DNA from: Aotearoamyces nothofagi
Taxonomy: Eukaryota > Ascomycota > Leotiomycetes > Leotiales > Tympanidaceae
Direction of reading: 5' to 3'
Assembly: GCA_015345905.1 (NCBI GenBank)
Contig: JADDTR010000025.1
Coordinates: forward strand, 301,604-365,603
Length of the DNA: 64,000 nucleotides
The notes beneath the pieces were generated by a model. That model saw nothing but the letters and a program-made list of their open reading frames with translations. It ran no database searches and was not told the DNA's origin. Of the stretch, positions 10,901-22,196 are shown in pieces; positions within the stretch are counted from its first letter, which is position 1, and every line of letters starts with the position of its first letter. Made by a program: the position numbers and the translations under genes.

Positions 10901-12066
10901 CCGCCAGTTATGCTTGTGAAGCAACTAGTGCTATTCGCACAGTGGCTTCACTAACCCGGGAAGACGATGTCTTGAAGCATTATCAGGCGGAATTAGCAGC
11001 TCAAGGCAAGAGCAGTTTGCATTCAATCGTAAGATCGTCTACACTCTACGCTGCTTCCCAATCTTTCACTTTCCTATGCATGGCTTTGGGGTTCTGGTAT
11101 GGCGGTACCCTGCTTGCAAGTGGTGAATACTCCATGGAGCAATTTTTTATCTGTTTTCCAGCAATCCTATTCGGAGCCCAGTCTGCAGGCACCATCTTTT
11201 CTTTTGCCCCCGACATGGGTAAGGCTCAGGAGGCTTCTCGTCAACTAAAAGAGCTCTTTGATCGTGAACCAGCTATTGACTCGTGGTCGAACGATGGCGA
11301 CAAGCTTACGTCAGTTGAGGGAAGCATCGAATTCAGGGATGTTCATTTTCGCTATCCAACGCGTCCCGAGCAACCTGTTCTGAGAGGACTGAATTTGATT
11401 GTCAAGCCTGGTCAGTATGTTGCGCTAGTCGGGGCTTCCGGTTGTGGTAAAAGTACAACTATTCAGCTTTTGGAACGTTTCTACGATCCTCTTTCGGGCG
11501 GCGTCTACGTAGATGGCAAGGAAATCAGTTCTCTCAACCTCAACGAGTATCGATCTTTCATTGCCCTAGTTAGCCAAGAGCCAACTCTTTACCAAGGTAC
11601 GATCAGGGAAAATATCCTCCTCGGCGCAGATCGCGATGACGTCCCTGATGCCGACATCGAATTTGCTTGCAAAGAAGCCAACATTTACGACTTTATCATG
11701 TCCCTCCCTGATGGCTTCTCCACCGTGGTCGGTAGTAAAGGCAGCATGCTGTCGGGCGGACAGAAACAACGTGTCGCTATTGCCCGCGCTTTACTGCGTG
11801 ATCCGAAAATTCTCCTACTCGATGAAGCAACTTCAGCACTCGACTCTGAGTCAGAACACGTAGTCCAGGCAGCCCTTGATACTGCCGCGAAGGGCAGGAC
11901 AACTATCGCCGTTGCCCATCGTCTGAGTACCATTCAGAAGGCAGATATCATCTATGTCTTCGATCAAGGCAAGATTGTTGAGCAAGGAACACATTCCGAG
12001 TTAATGAAGAAGGGTGGGAGGTACTCGGAGCTCGTGAACTTGCAAAGTCTGGGAACCACGAAGTAG
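7980..12066 (+). CDS. Full-length ABC-B (P-glycoprotein/MDR type) transporter
   Basis: ATP-driven exporter of drugs, lipids or peptides at the plasma membrane (ABCB family; substrate not readable). Exons 7980-10491 and 10544-12066 are joined across a 52-bp intron with GTCAGT..AAG ends; the product is 1344 residues, the usual length. Order is TMD1-NBD1-TMD2-NBD2. NBD1 has Walker A GASGSGKST near residue 470, signature LSGGQKQR near 582 and Walker B ILLLDEATSALD near 603. NBD2 has GASGCGKST near 1133 and LSGGQKQRVAIARAL near 1239. Both sets look catalytically complete. The ATG at 7980 (MGADLSEKY) is preferred; an in-frame ATG about 90 bp upstream lies in the pyrimidine-rich leader. Closest recalled relatives are fungal Pmd1/Mdr-like pumps. 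Ste6-type peptide export cannot be excluded, so no symbol is given. Confidence 0.95.
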
Positions 12067-12420
12067 AGCACTTTTTCGTCACCATATTTTACATTGTCTA
12101 TACGGTACAAGCAGGGACACATTTGAAACACGTTTTTGGCATGGGCCTGGTGTTACATTTTGTATGGCGTTAGTTACCCAGACCCGTTGGGTGGGTGGGC
12201 ATATATTCACGCATGTAGTATAGATTTTCTTTGTCTTGTCTAAGATATCCCATCCGCTGCTCTGTTCGGCTATGGCGTCTAAGAATAGCAATAGATAACC
12301 ACTCTACAAAAAGTAATTTTAATAAGGCACATCGCTTGCAAAAAAGTCCAATATAACTCCTTTAATAACCACGAACTCCTCTAATAGCCATGAACTCCCT
12401 TGACGTAGACAGCTAGCAAA
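12067..12420. other. Short convergent spacer
   Basis: AT-richer 354 bp lies between the 3' ends of the ABC transporter and swi5. It contains A-rich stretches such as caaaaagtaattttaataagg and repeated gaactcct words. No gene seen. Confidence 0.5.
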
Positions 12421-12996
12421 TCAATCTTTGACATCAACACCAAACTCGCCGTAAACATCCCTAATCCTCACACCGCGATTATCAGCTATCATACCCACAA
12501 GACCCTGTCCGATATCGCGGATCTCATTATACTCGTGCAGCAGCCTGATATGCCTCTTCACCGTAGCCGCCGCCGGAAATCTACGTCGCCTAGCATCAGT
12601 CGCTGTTTTGCCGGCAGCCCAGTAGCCCCACACGCACAACGCACCGAAAGTGGAGAGACGAGAGACGAGAGACGGGGATAGAGACGGGGGAGGAGGAGAA
12701 GGGGAAGGGGAAGAAGTGTACCTCAGGTCCTTCGACACGCCTCGGAGCTTCTCATCCGCGGAGGCGAGATCGGCTTCGAGAGCGGCGATGCGGGCTTGGA
12801 TTGCTGTCTGGCCGTGTTGATGAGCGGAGGGGAGAGAAAGAGTAGGATGGGGGATTTTGCCTACGATCCTCTTGGCTTTCAGGTCTGCGGCTGCGGCGTC
12901 TCGGGGGCCGGGTGCTGCTGCTGGTACTGGTACTGGTGCCGAGGATGCGGCTGGAGCCGTGTCGCCTGAGACTTTGGCTTCCTGCTCGTCTGCCAT
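12421..12996 (-). CDS. swi5: Swi5 homologue, recombination mediator subunit
   Basis: Partner of Sfr1; the pair stimulates Rad51/Dmc1 strand exchange in homologous recombination (family knowledge). Exons 12722-12996 and 12421-12589; the 132-bp intron (GTACAC..GCTAG) is a multiple of three, so the frame also reads through it, but the retained stretch is a low-complexity Ser/Pro insert absent from the family. The spliced product has 147 residues: an Ala/Pro-rich N-terminus with a TAPAASSAPVPVPAAAPGP-like stretch, a coiled-coil segment IQARIAALEADLASADEKL, and the diagnostic C-terminal Swi5 motif HIRLLHEYNEIRDIGQGLVG followed by MIADNRGVRIRDVYGEFGV. The ATG at 12996 is the first in frame. Intron retention would still give a protein, which is worth noting. 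Confidence 0.9.
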   Translation of the reverse strand: MADEQEAKVSGDTAPAASSAPVPVPAAAPGPRDAAAADLKAKRIVGKIPHPTLSLPSAHQHGQTAIQARIAALEADLASADEKLRGVSKDLRYTSSPSPSPPPPSLSPSLVSRLSTFGALCVWGYWAAGKTATDARRRRFPAAATVKRHIRLLHEYNEIRDIGQGLVGMIADNRGVRIRDVYGEFGVDVKD

Positions 12997-13060
12997 CGTG
13001 GGCGGGTGGAGCCGTGGAGGGAGGGTTGTGAACTGGAGATGATGGCCGCTTGTTGTGAGA

Positions 13061-13112
13061 GTGGATGTGGATGTGGATGTGGATGTAGATGTGGTGGTGG
13101 TGGTGGTGGTTT
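13061..13112. repeat. GTGGAT / GTG microsatellite in the swi5 leader
   Basis: Four to five GTGGAT hexamers are followed by six GGT/GTG trinucleotides. It starts about 65 bp upstream of the swi5 ATG (minus strand), so it lies in the promoter or 5' leader. It is short and probably polymorphic. Confidence 0.8.
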
Positions 13113-13351
13113 ATCTCGAGCTCATTAACCGACGTTATAACTTGCACCACCCTCACAAGGTACCAACAGTCAACAGAGCTGGAAGAGACGAATCCAGCAA
13201 GTCAAAAGAAGCAGTCTTATATATACATCTATTTATCTACATCTATCTCCCCTCCCCTCACGAACCCCATCGCCGCAGATGCAAGAAACCCCAAGAAATC
13301 CCAAAATAGACCAGTCTACAATAATTTAAGAACATCTCCAGATTCCATCGC

Positions 13352-13374
13352 GTGAATATTCATCCACCCTCTCC
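13352..13374 (+). repeat. 23-bp direct repeat, left copy, flanking the G tract
   Basis: The 23 bases starting gtgaatattcatccaccc at 13352 match those at 13736-13758 with one difference (T versus C). The two copies flank the periodic G tract exactly. They could be a target-type duplication, two ends of a collapsed repeat, or the same locus placed twice by assembly. Confidence 0.8.
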
Positions 13375-13380
13375 GCGAGT

Positions 13381-13735
<355 letters not shown>

Positions 13736-14447
13736 GTGAATACTCATCCACCCTCTCCCAATTCCCCCCCCCCCCAAACAAGAAAAAAAAATCCGAGGAG
13801 ATTCTCTCCTCGCAGCTTAGCACCGAGAGCCCGTCCCAGCTCGCGTCGTGCTTCCAGACACCAGCGAGTCCCGAGGGATGAGAAAAAAAAACCTGCTCGG
13901 CTGGTACTTGCTGGCATCGCATCGCGCCTGTGACATCATGGCCTCAATCGCCGTGGCATACTTGCCATGCAGAGGTCTGATCGGTACGTTTTCATGCGCG
14001 CGTGTGGCGCTTAGCGAGCGCGACGGGCTTGCCTTGCTTGTTTGCTTTGCTTGCATGCTTGAGAGGGTTTTGCTGCTCGTTAGGAATTATGATACTCTAT
14101 ATAAGAAATCTAAGTCTTACATATACTGTAGTCCATTGTCATGACTTTACGAGAAACGAGTCCATGTCACGTGATATACCATAATACCTTTGCACAGATT
14201 TCTGCTAGGCTATTTCGGACGGGTTATAATCGTCAGTACTGACCACATCCACCCACAATAATAACACTGTCTGCTCTGCAATCATACCCGAAATAATGCG
14301 ATAATTTCTAAATTTAGGGGCCTAACGCCATGCTACATATCAAGCTTTACTTTTGTGAGCAATCATCCCAGTAGCCGTTAACCTCAAAGCCCCACTCCAA
14401 GCAGGTATCAGACACCGCAGCAAGCTAGAAAACAACGACCGAAGAGT
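13736..14447. other. Spacer after the G tract, nothing recognised
   Basis: It begins with the right copy of the 23-bp direct repeat (13736-13758), then a 12-base C run at 13764-13775 and two A runs (around 13783 and 13882). The rest is the 3' flank of tif6 (minus strand). A short Cys/Leu-rich frame at 13848-14144 has no recognisable features. Confidence 0.5.
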
Positions 14448-15429
14448 TCAGTAAAAGCTCTCGACCATCGTGTCCTTCATGCTCGTGTTGATGTTTCCTG
14501 CTCCCATGCCCTCGCCCAGTCGGAACACACTCTCCACCACACTCAACTCTGTTGCCGTTGTATCCAGCCCAGTAACCGCAAGCCAGTCATTGACTACCAT
14601 ACCAGCACCTACCACACTGCTTCCTCTGTTCACACTACCTGCAACTAAAGGAACTTGTAGCAGACTTGAGAGCTCATCTTGATCTTGGATGCTCGTCTTG
14701 GGATGCACAATGCCACCTTGGTTCGATAACGCCATGTAAGAGCCGACGAGCACGTTGTCGGCGATAGTCTGCCGGAAGACCTCGACGCCTAAAACATCCG
14801 CAATTATTTCTTCAGTCTCACGTTCGATGTCAGGATGCACCAGCGCAACGTGGTCGTTCGAAACGATAACGTTGCCGAGTGCTGAGAGGCGTTCTTCTAT
14901 TCTCTGGCGGAAAGCGAGATCAGCATGCGCTCGAGCATTTAGAGATACCATTGGAACACACCTGTATCTTGACTGAATCTGGTATGCTATTCCGTAGATG
15001 TTGTAGCTCTTGGTCTGTTGTGCTGGTAGGCACCAACAGGCCTTTCCGGTTTCTGGACCCTTATCAGCGTTGCTCGTTATATCATCGCTTTCCCAACCGA
15101 GGACCTCACTCACCCAGCAGTCAAACGCCCAATAATCCTCGTTCCGGCAATCGTAGTATGGCATATGGGAATCACATCCTGGAGCTCTGCCTCAAAGACA
15201 CTGTGCCGCTCGCATGTCAGCCTTGCCTCAAAGCCTGCGCCCAGACCCCGAATATAGTGTACCTGTAAAAATTTTCACTCGCGCCAACAGCAACAAGCGC
15301 ATACGAGTTCGTGAGAGTCGCGAAGACGCCGACCCTGTGTTGCAATATTAGCAATTTATCTTTCACCGGGGGAGCAAATGATGCCAGGACATACTCGTTC
15401 GAGTTCTCGAATTGTGCGCGAACAGCCAT
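14448..15429 (-). CDS. tif6: Tif6 / eIF6, 60S ribosome anti-association and biogenesis factor
   Basis: Binds the pre-60S subunit through uL14, is needed for 60S maturation and export, and keeps 40S and 60S apart until released by Sdo1/Efl1 (family knowledge). Five exons on the minus strand: 15395-15429, 15263-15334, 15114-15200, 14962-15052 and 14448-14903; the introns of 60, 62, 60, and 58 bp or so are all GT..AG and the frame is continuous. The joined product is 246 residues, the canonical fungal length. It starts [20 protein letters not shown] and contains [20 protein letters not shown], a GNRKGLLVP block, the highly conserved [12 protein letters not shown] and [18 protein letters not shown] blocks, and the end DTMVESFY. 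All five pentein repeats appear present. A reader looking at the long last-exon frame alone would see a false N-terminus (intron read-through from 15164). Confidence 0.97.
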
Positions 15430-16371
15430 GATTGATGTTCAGTCCTGGAATAGGTGCTAGATGTCTGTATTTGTGGGATGTGGGGTTGGAGAGGTAATTT
15501 ATCGGTTTCGCCTGGGCGTAGAGTAGGAAATATTATTGCTGCGGGCTGGTGGTTGACGAATTCTGCCGTTGATTTTGTAAGGCGGAGGCAATAGCTCGCG
15601 GGACGCTAATGACCTACTGGCGGGCGCGGTCTAACTGTAACTAATCTACTCCATCATCTCATCCACATTCTAGATTCGGCCTCCTGGGGCTTACATATCC
15701 ATAAATCTACAATACCGAGTTTCCAACCGTGACCCGACCCGACTCGACTCAGATGCAAAGCGTAAGGCGCAAAGGGGCGAGCATCGATGATACGAGACTC
15801 GCGCATGAAATGGCATATTTTTTGGGGCGGGAATGACCATCTGCCTGACACGCCTGATTACTATCCTAGTCATAGGTCTCACGGTGAGTCAGCGACGACA
15901 GGGAAAGAATAGCAGACAGCAGGGGAGAACAGTCACTCGCAAGTCTGAGTAAATCTGCAATGGCACGGGAGTACGGTAGTACATTGTTGCATTACTATCA
16001 AATCAATCAATCGCTACGCGCGCTATGCTGTGTCTCTAGTGATCCTAGGAGTACATTGTTATATACTTATAACATGAAATGTGAAGTCGACCCAGCGATC
16101 AGCTTTCACCGCTAAAGTAATCGTCATAATAGCTTTAAATACAAAGGTTTCCATCACTATCCACGACCAAAACAATGGATTTGTGGAGGTGAACGCGAAG
16201 GCTTCGGCTACCAACCACTGCTAAAGTAATGAATCGTGGAGCTGGATATAGAGGCTTCTAATTAGTGCCCACAAACTAAAGCAATCAACCCTGCATGTCA
16301 TCACGGATGCTTTCAAGCTCCTCCGAAGGCCGACTTAGTCGAGGCCCAGAGGAGACTGTGAAGACTTCCGA
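15430..16371. other. Intergenic spacer, nothing recognised
   Basis: This 0.94-kb space lies between the tif6 start and the 3' end of the AT-hook protein (both minus strand). It should hold the tif6 promoter. Short frames only; no repeats of note apart from scattered ctaaagtaatca words near 16110-16290 (CGCTAAAGTAATCG, CTGCTAAAGTAATG, ACTAAAGCAATC), which recur three times at roughly 110- and 60-bp spacing. Confidence 0.5.
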
Positions 16372-19300
16372 TCAACGTCCATGCCCATAGTAATGGAATC
16401 CTGGGGGCATATAAGGAGGGTTTGGTTGCTGGCCGTGAGGAGCTGGTGGTGGGACTTGCGATGGTTGATGACCCTGTTGCTGTGGTGGGCCTTGTGGTAG
16501 CTGCCGTTCTGCAAAGGCGAAGCCACCTGGGCGGCCTTGAAGAGGAGGAAGGATGGCAGCATTATCATAGAAGCGTTGATGCTCAAGAGGAATCGCCGGC
16601 GATTGCTGTTGTTGCTGCAGTTGGGTTTGAGCGTCACTTCTACGTAGTGGTCGCGGGAGAAGGTCTCGGAGACCGGAGCCGGAGCTCTGACTACGACCAG
16701 CTCGTGGAGGCTGCTGAGCTTGTGGCTGTGGCTGTTGCATCTGCTGTGGTTGTATCTGCTGCGGCTGCATCTGCTGTGGTTGCATCTGCTGTGGTTGTAT
16801 CTGCTGTGGCTGCATCTGCTGGGGTTGCATCTGCTGAGCCATATGTTGCAGCTGTGGTTGCATCTGCTGTGCCATATGCTGCTGCTGAGGCTGGCTTTGT
16901 CTCATTTGCTGCTGCTGCTGCTGCTGAGAGCCGTAGTACTGAGAGGGCTGGTGTGGCTGGATTGAATTGTACTGAGCACCCAGCTGAGAGGAGTGGGGTA
17001 GTGGAGGCATTGCATGACCAGTCATGTTTTGCCCAGACATGCTTCGAGCTTGCACATATGGCGACTGAACTGGCTGTGGAAGTATGGCTTGAGGGGCATT
17101 TTGCCTAGCCAGAGCAGCTTGTGATACTGTTGGCTGCGCTGAAGGACCAGTTCGAAAAATACTGAAATTCGGCAGTGGAGGAGATCGATGCCTAATTGGC
17201 GGGATATAACTACTCTCGATTGCAGGGAGTCTAGAAGGTGTCGGAGATGTTTGGACAACTTGTGGCCTAACTCTAGTTGCTGGACTATCTGATAACGCGA
17301 TGTCCACAAAAGCTTCCAAGCGACCAGGGTCCGTAGGAGGATTAACTCCCGTTACTGATGTGTCCCTCGAGGGTTCCTGAACTTCTTGAGACGACCCACT
17401 TGGAGTAGGGCCCTGAAGCTCATTACCCGACGTCGTTGTCTTGGTTTTTCGTTTGGGGCGCTTCGCAGGGGTTGCGGGTTCAGTGTGCTTACTAGTAGAG
17501 GCCGGCTCAGCTTGGTCTGCCCGGTCTGCTCTAATGTCATCTGTACTAGCTCCCACATTGGGGATTTCAGCGTCATCGGCTACTTCTTTCGCTGCTTCAA
17601 GGATTTCACCAATGGCATCGTCCATGTCAGCTTTTTCGCGCGCACTGGCGTCGTAGGTAGCAAACGGTGCTATGCAATGAGAAGCTTCGCTAGATCCGGC
17701 ATATTCGACAATCTTAGCAACATCCATTCGTTTCTCATACTTCTTCCAGTCTTCTTCTGTGTAAATGTAGAATGCACTTCTTGAAGTCTCGACTGTCTTC
17801 TGGGTGTCGATTGTGTCTTCGTCAGTCAGACTAACGAAGACCAGTGGCTTGCTGCGAGGAGTAGGTTTCGTGAAGTCTGTAGCGGGAACTACATTATCGG
17901 GGTTGCAAGCGCCTGGAAGAGGTATGCCCATTTCGGGATGAAGCCCATATCGATTGATGAGGACAGGATCGAAATCGCCAGCCCTGTGTTCGGAAAGCTT
18001 ATACCCAAGGTATGCTGAAGACTGATCTAGATAGAAATTTTGGGGTTGCGCCGGGAGTTCGCTTTCACGGTATATGTTGCGCAGGCCAATATCATTATCC
18101 TCAAAAGTTAGCCACGGCTTGACTGCCGCTCTATTGTTTGGCTCCAAGCCACGGCCGCGTTTTCTCTTAGTTGGAATATACACGCCATACTCATCACCCT
18201 TGTCAGTCACGTTGAATGGAGCCTCTGGAGTGGGAGCTGATGACACAACGGGTGGAGTGATTAGTTTCTCGTCGGCGAGACGAGGAGCGTCCGCAGCATC
18301 AGAATCCTCAGGGCCTTCGGCCGGTGCCGTGGCAGCAGAAAGCATGTTCTGACGAAACTTTGCAACTGGCTCAACTGCTTCGACTGACTCATCAGGTTCA
18401 CCAGCTACCACATCTTTAGGGAGGCGTTTCTTTGGGGAGGAAGCTTTCTTTGGGCGACGACCCCGAGTGCCACCCGGAGTGCGCTCGGGTTGTGAATCGC
18501 TGCTAGCACGATCAGCACCTAGCAATGATGACTCGTCATCAATTAGAAGACGCATGTATGAGGTATCCTCCTGGTATATGTTAGATATCCTACGTAGGTA
18601 AAAGGACAGAATAAAATGACTTACATCCACTACGGTGTCAGCATCATCCGGGACACTCGAGTGCTCCCTCTTCACAACATCTAGAATTGCAGCCTTGCAT
18701 CGCAACTCGTACTTTTCTTTGAGATCTATCATTTTTGTCTAAATGAAATGGTAAGCCCACTTCTGTAGACGCTGCACGGTAGACTTGACTCACCTTAAAT
18801 TGACGGTCGTAATAATCCTCATCCATTGCCAGCCGCGACACCAGATATTTCGCTTTCATATCGTACAGCTTGGCACGCTGATCATCGGCCTCAGTACGCT
18901 TCTCACTCAGGCGAGTTAGTACTTCCTCAAACTCAGGCTGCTTCTCGTGGAACTGGGGATCCTCATGAATCATATCTTGGTTCTTATCAATCAATGTACC
19001 CATAGCTGAGCGGAGCAACTTAGAGAGGACTTTGTAGGAGGCTCTGATATGGCGTTGCCTATCGTATGCGGCTTGCAGCATTTGATTCGCAGACGTTTTC
19101 CGCTTTCCAGCATAGCCTCTCTTCTTTATCTGTCCATTCTCTGCAGGAGTGCCAGAGTTTTGACGAGTAAGTGTAGATGAAGTACCACCTCTAACACCTC
19201 GGCCACCTCGGCCACGACCTCGGCCTCGGCCGCGGCCACTGCCACGACCTTTTAGACCTCCTGGAGGGGGGTTACGTTTGGATGTAGTAGATTGTTCATC

Positions 19301-20206
19301 ATTTTGATCACCATTTTGGTCATCATCAGGAACGTTAGTATCAGGAGTTCCGATGGAGACCTCGGGGACTTCAGATCCTAGATGAGCCGCTGGAGTCTCT
19401 GGCGTTGTGATTGAAGATGATGCGCGTGACTTCTCAACTGCTTGAAATGCACCGTCGACCACACTACTAACAAGTCCTTGCGAACCTGACTGTTGAGGGT
19501 CGTCGACGAAGGAAGAGGAATTGCTTGTTAAATTACTCTCAGGGAATTTGTGGGATTTAGACCTCGTAGACATTCGACCCGTTGATACTTCGGACGAAGC
19601 CCGTGACTTCTTGGCGGCAGGCTGCCCATCGGCATCGTCGGCCACAGCTTCTTGATTTTCATTAGGCCTCTGATCGTTGACCAGAGGCTTTGAATCGGCT
19701 TCATTAGTTTCAGAGGCCTTCCGCTTTCTGGATCTGGTTGATACCGTATTTACTGATGCGTCTGATGCAGCGCGCGATTTCTTAGCGGGCCGATCAGCGT
19801 CAGCAAATTCTTGAGATGCAGAAATCCGAGCTTCCACAGCCAAAGATGAACTTCTCGACTCCATTTCCGCAGCTTTACGCTTGCTGGATCGAGTGGAGAC
19901 GGGGTTGGTTGGCATTTCCAAAGTTGGCGGATTTGGAGCAAGACTGCCCTTGGGTGGACGGCCTCTACGCTTAGACCTGGAGTCGGTGGCTGACTGATTT
20001 GCTGAAGACATGTTGGAATGGTCAGAATTATTCCGAGACTCCATGGTAGAGGTGGAATGCTCAGAACCGCTTTGGTCTGAAAGCCGAGAGGTGCCAGTGT
20101 TGGTGCTGGTGAAATTGAGGTTGAAGTTGCTGCTGCTGCTTGGCTGTGATGGAGGGCCAGACTCGTGACCAGCACGAGCACCAGCTTGGCCACCAAGTTC
20201 GCTCAT
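16372..20206 (-). CDS. Large nuclear protein with AT-hooks, RG-rich segment and Q-rich tail (unrecognised family)
   Basis: I do not recognise a named family. Exons 18794-20206, 18625-18738 and 16372-18570; introns of 55 and 54 bp (GT..AG) join a 1241-residue product starting MSELGGQAG. A classic AT-hook SKRRGRPPKGS sits at residues 78-88; Ser-rich repeats with STRSRKRK-type basic clusters follow, possibly nuclear localisation signals. A GRGRGRGRGGRGVRGG segment comes before a helical, charged core (MLQAAYDRQRHIRASYKVL through EDYYDRQFKTKMIDLKEKYE and ILDVVKREHSSVPDDADTV) that spans both introns and looks like the conserved, coiled-coil heart. A second basic GRRPKK hook follows. The C-terminus is Q/P/M-rich with a QPQQM-type tandem repeat around 16740-16860. 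DNA-bound co-regulator is the inference. The core faintly recalls Sds3/BRMS1-type coiled coils, but I cannot support that. Confidence 0.8.
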
Positions 20207-20979
20207 GCTGCAGAACGGACAAAACGAATTATCTAACGGGGGAGAGGGAGTTTGGCAAGACTGCCGCAAGGATCAAAATACAGGACCGAAGAAGTGGAAG
20301 GCGTTGTAAAATACTTTATGCCAAAGGCGTCGGCAGCCGGGATGATGTGTGTGTGCTTGGTGGTGCTTGAGAGATGGAATTTCGCCGCGCACGACACAGT
20401 AATTTAAGCTCGGCGGCAACAATTGGAGCAAAGATTAGGATTGTGCCTCGACGGCCCTTCTCATTGTAAAGAGGAGAGAGAAGGAGGGAGAATGGCGGTT
20501 GAAGAGTGAATGCGAGTGAAAAGAGTATTGAGACAATCGCAGAAGCTGGCCGTAATACAAAGTTCACGGCTTAGCGAGGCCGCTTTTCATTGGCCAGCGG
20601 GGGCCAGCCACGCCAAATGTGCTGGGGCATGTATTTTGAGAGGGACAGCAGAGTTCGCGGCGGCGAGCTCAGCAGGGCGGCAGGGAGGCCGGAGGGCAGG
20701 AAGTCGGGAAGTCGGGAGGGCAGGAAGTGAGGTCGCAACGCAGCGCTGGCAGGACGCCTGCGGGCGGTGCGAGGAAGCCGCCGACGCCCTCAGCAGCCCT
20801 CAGCAGCCCTGACGTTGGGGCTTGGCCTTGGCCCCAAAAAAAAGTATCAAATTAACTCAACTCGCTCACGGTCTCCGCCATCAGTCACCACGGTCCACCT
20901 TAATTAAGGGGAGCGCGCCTGGAGCCGGTGCTTTTGCTCAGTCCTACGTACAATACACCACCGCGTCAACGGAGCGGCC

Positions 20980-21058
20980 ATAAGCCATCAGCCATAGCTC
21001 ATAATCCATAGTCCATAATCCGTAGTTCATAATCCATAGTTCATAACCCATACTCTTG
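20980..21058. repeat. Degenerate CATAATCCATAGTC-type tandem repeat
   Basis: A run of units such as cataagccatcagccatagctcataatccatag and further tcataatccatag copies, about 7 or 14 bp each, with small drift. Noncoding. Confidence 0.7.
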
Positions 21059-21091
21059 CGGGCGGTCAGTCCATGCTACTACAGCACTGTT

Positions 21092-21131
21092 CGCCGTCTC
21101 CGTCTCCGTCTCCGTCTCCGTCTCCGTCTCC
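21092..21131. repeat. CGTCTC hexanucleotide repeat
   Basis: Six to seven direct CGTCTC (ccgtct) units, perfect over most of their length. A polymorphic microsatellite is likely. Confidence 0.85.
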
Positions 21132-22196
21132 TATCGACGTGCCCTAGTCCTCCTCTGCTGCCACCATGTTAACCCTCAGCCACCGCCGGCGCAGGACGTG
21201 GCATGTTGGCTGTCTGTGTGCGTTGCAAAGCCATCACTGATTATTGTATAATCTAAAACAAATCCCAAACAGTATGGTTCATGCTCAGCAACGAGCATTG
21301 GGCCAATTGGCCCATTTAGTGGTGGCCTGATAGGTCGATTGAAGATTTGTTCGTAGTACTAGAAACTCCCAGCTCCCGACTCCCACCCACTGCCCATAGC
21401 GAATAGATGGGTAACCATGCTTCAAGATCCATCAACTTTGCCCGGTATTCACGAGTCTGAGTCTTGCCCCATCACGGGCATTACTGGTTGCATCCAGCCA
21501 TCTAGAAGCTCGGCCTTTGATACCTAAACTACTAGACTGCATTTATAAAGTGTGCCGTGCCGGTTCAACTCGTCGCCCTCGGTTCCAGCTCGGCGGAGCT
21601 GTCGAGAGTGAGAGACCTGCTCTTTCGAAGACATTGAGGACCTGCAGCACATAATGACATGAACAGCACCTGCTGCATTTCGGACCCACAAGTGTTTCAA
21701 TAGAGATGCAGCCCCCAAACCTCTCTAATGGATGTAGGGACATAGAGTTTGTACAAGTACAATTATCCGAGGCAGCTTCAAGGTTTCGTATACTTTGTTG
21801 CAGTTTAGCTCTCTCTCAACTTTTAACTATTATATAGCACGGATCAGGTTCCTGTAGTCATAGGCCAGGAGTATTCCACACCGTTAGAGTTTCCTGCCTT
21901 TGTGTTATACGCATGCAATCTCTAGCTTTCCACCACTTCCGGCCTTGTGGGCAATTCAGATGCATATCTTACGCGGGGTGAATGGAGTTCTCTATAAAAC
22001 AAAAACTCAGTACTTAATATAAACCTTCGATAATTACAGCTTATTAGAGTTCCAGTAGTGAGATGCCTTGAAGCTTTGAAATTCCGCAAAAACATTTTGG
22101 GGAGAAACGATGACTGCTTCCAAGATTAAGATTGCATACGATGCTGCACGATACTGATATTGCGCGAGATAGTCTTCTAGAACACTAAGTTTCATT

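Larger units (their letters stand above)
20207..22196. other. Spacer with GC-rich and short-repeat stretches, no gene recognised
   Basis: This 2-kb space lies between the start of the AT-hook gene and the 3' end of pbn1. GC-rich low-complexity sequence fills 20580-20820 (repeats of gggaagtcgggagg and cagcagccct). Further right it becomes AT-richer and contains only short frames. The left 400 bp is the probable AT-hook gene promoter. Confidence 0.5.

Noticed and set aside
14448-15164. Reading tif6 as a single 238-codon gene starting at 15164
   Set aside because: Its first 80 residues are introns translated in place; splicing restores a 246-residue eIF6 with the canonical N-terminus.
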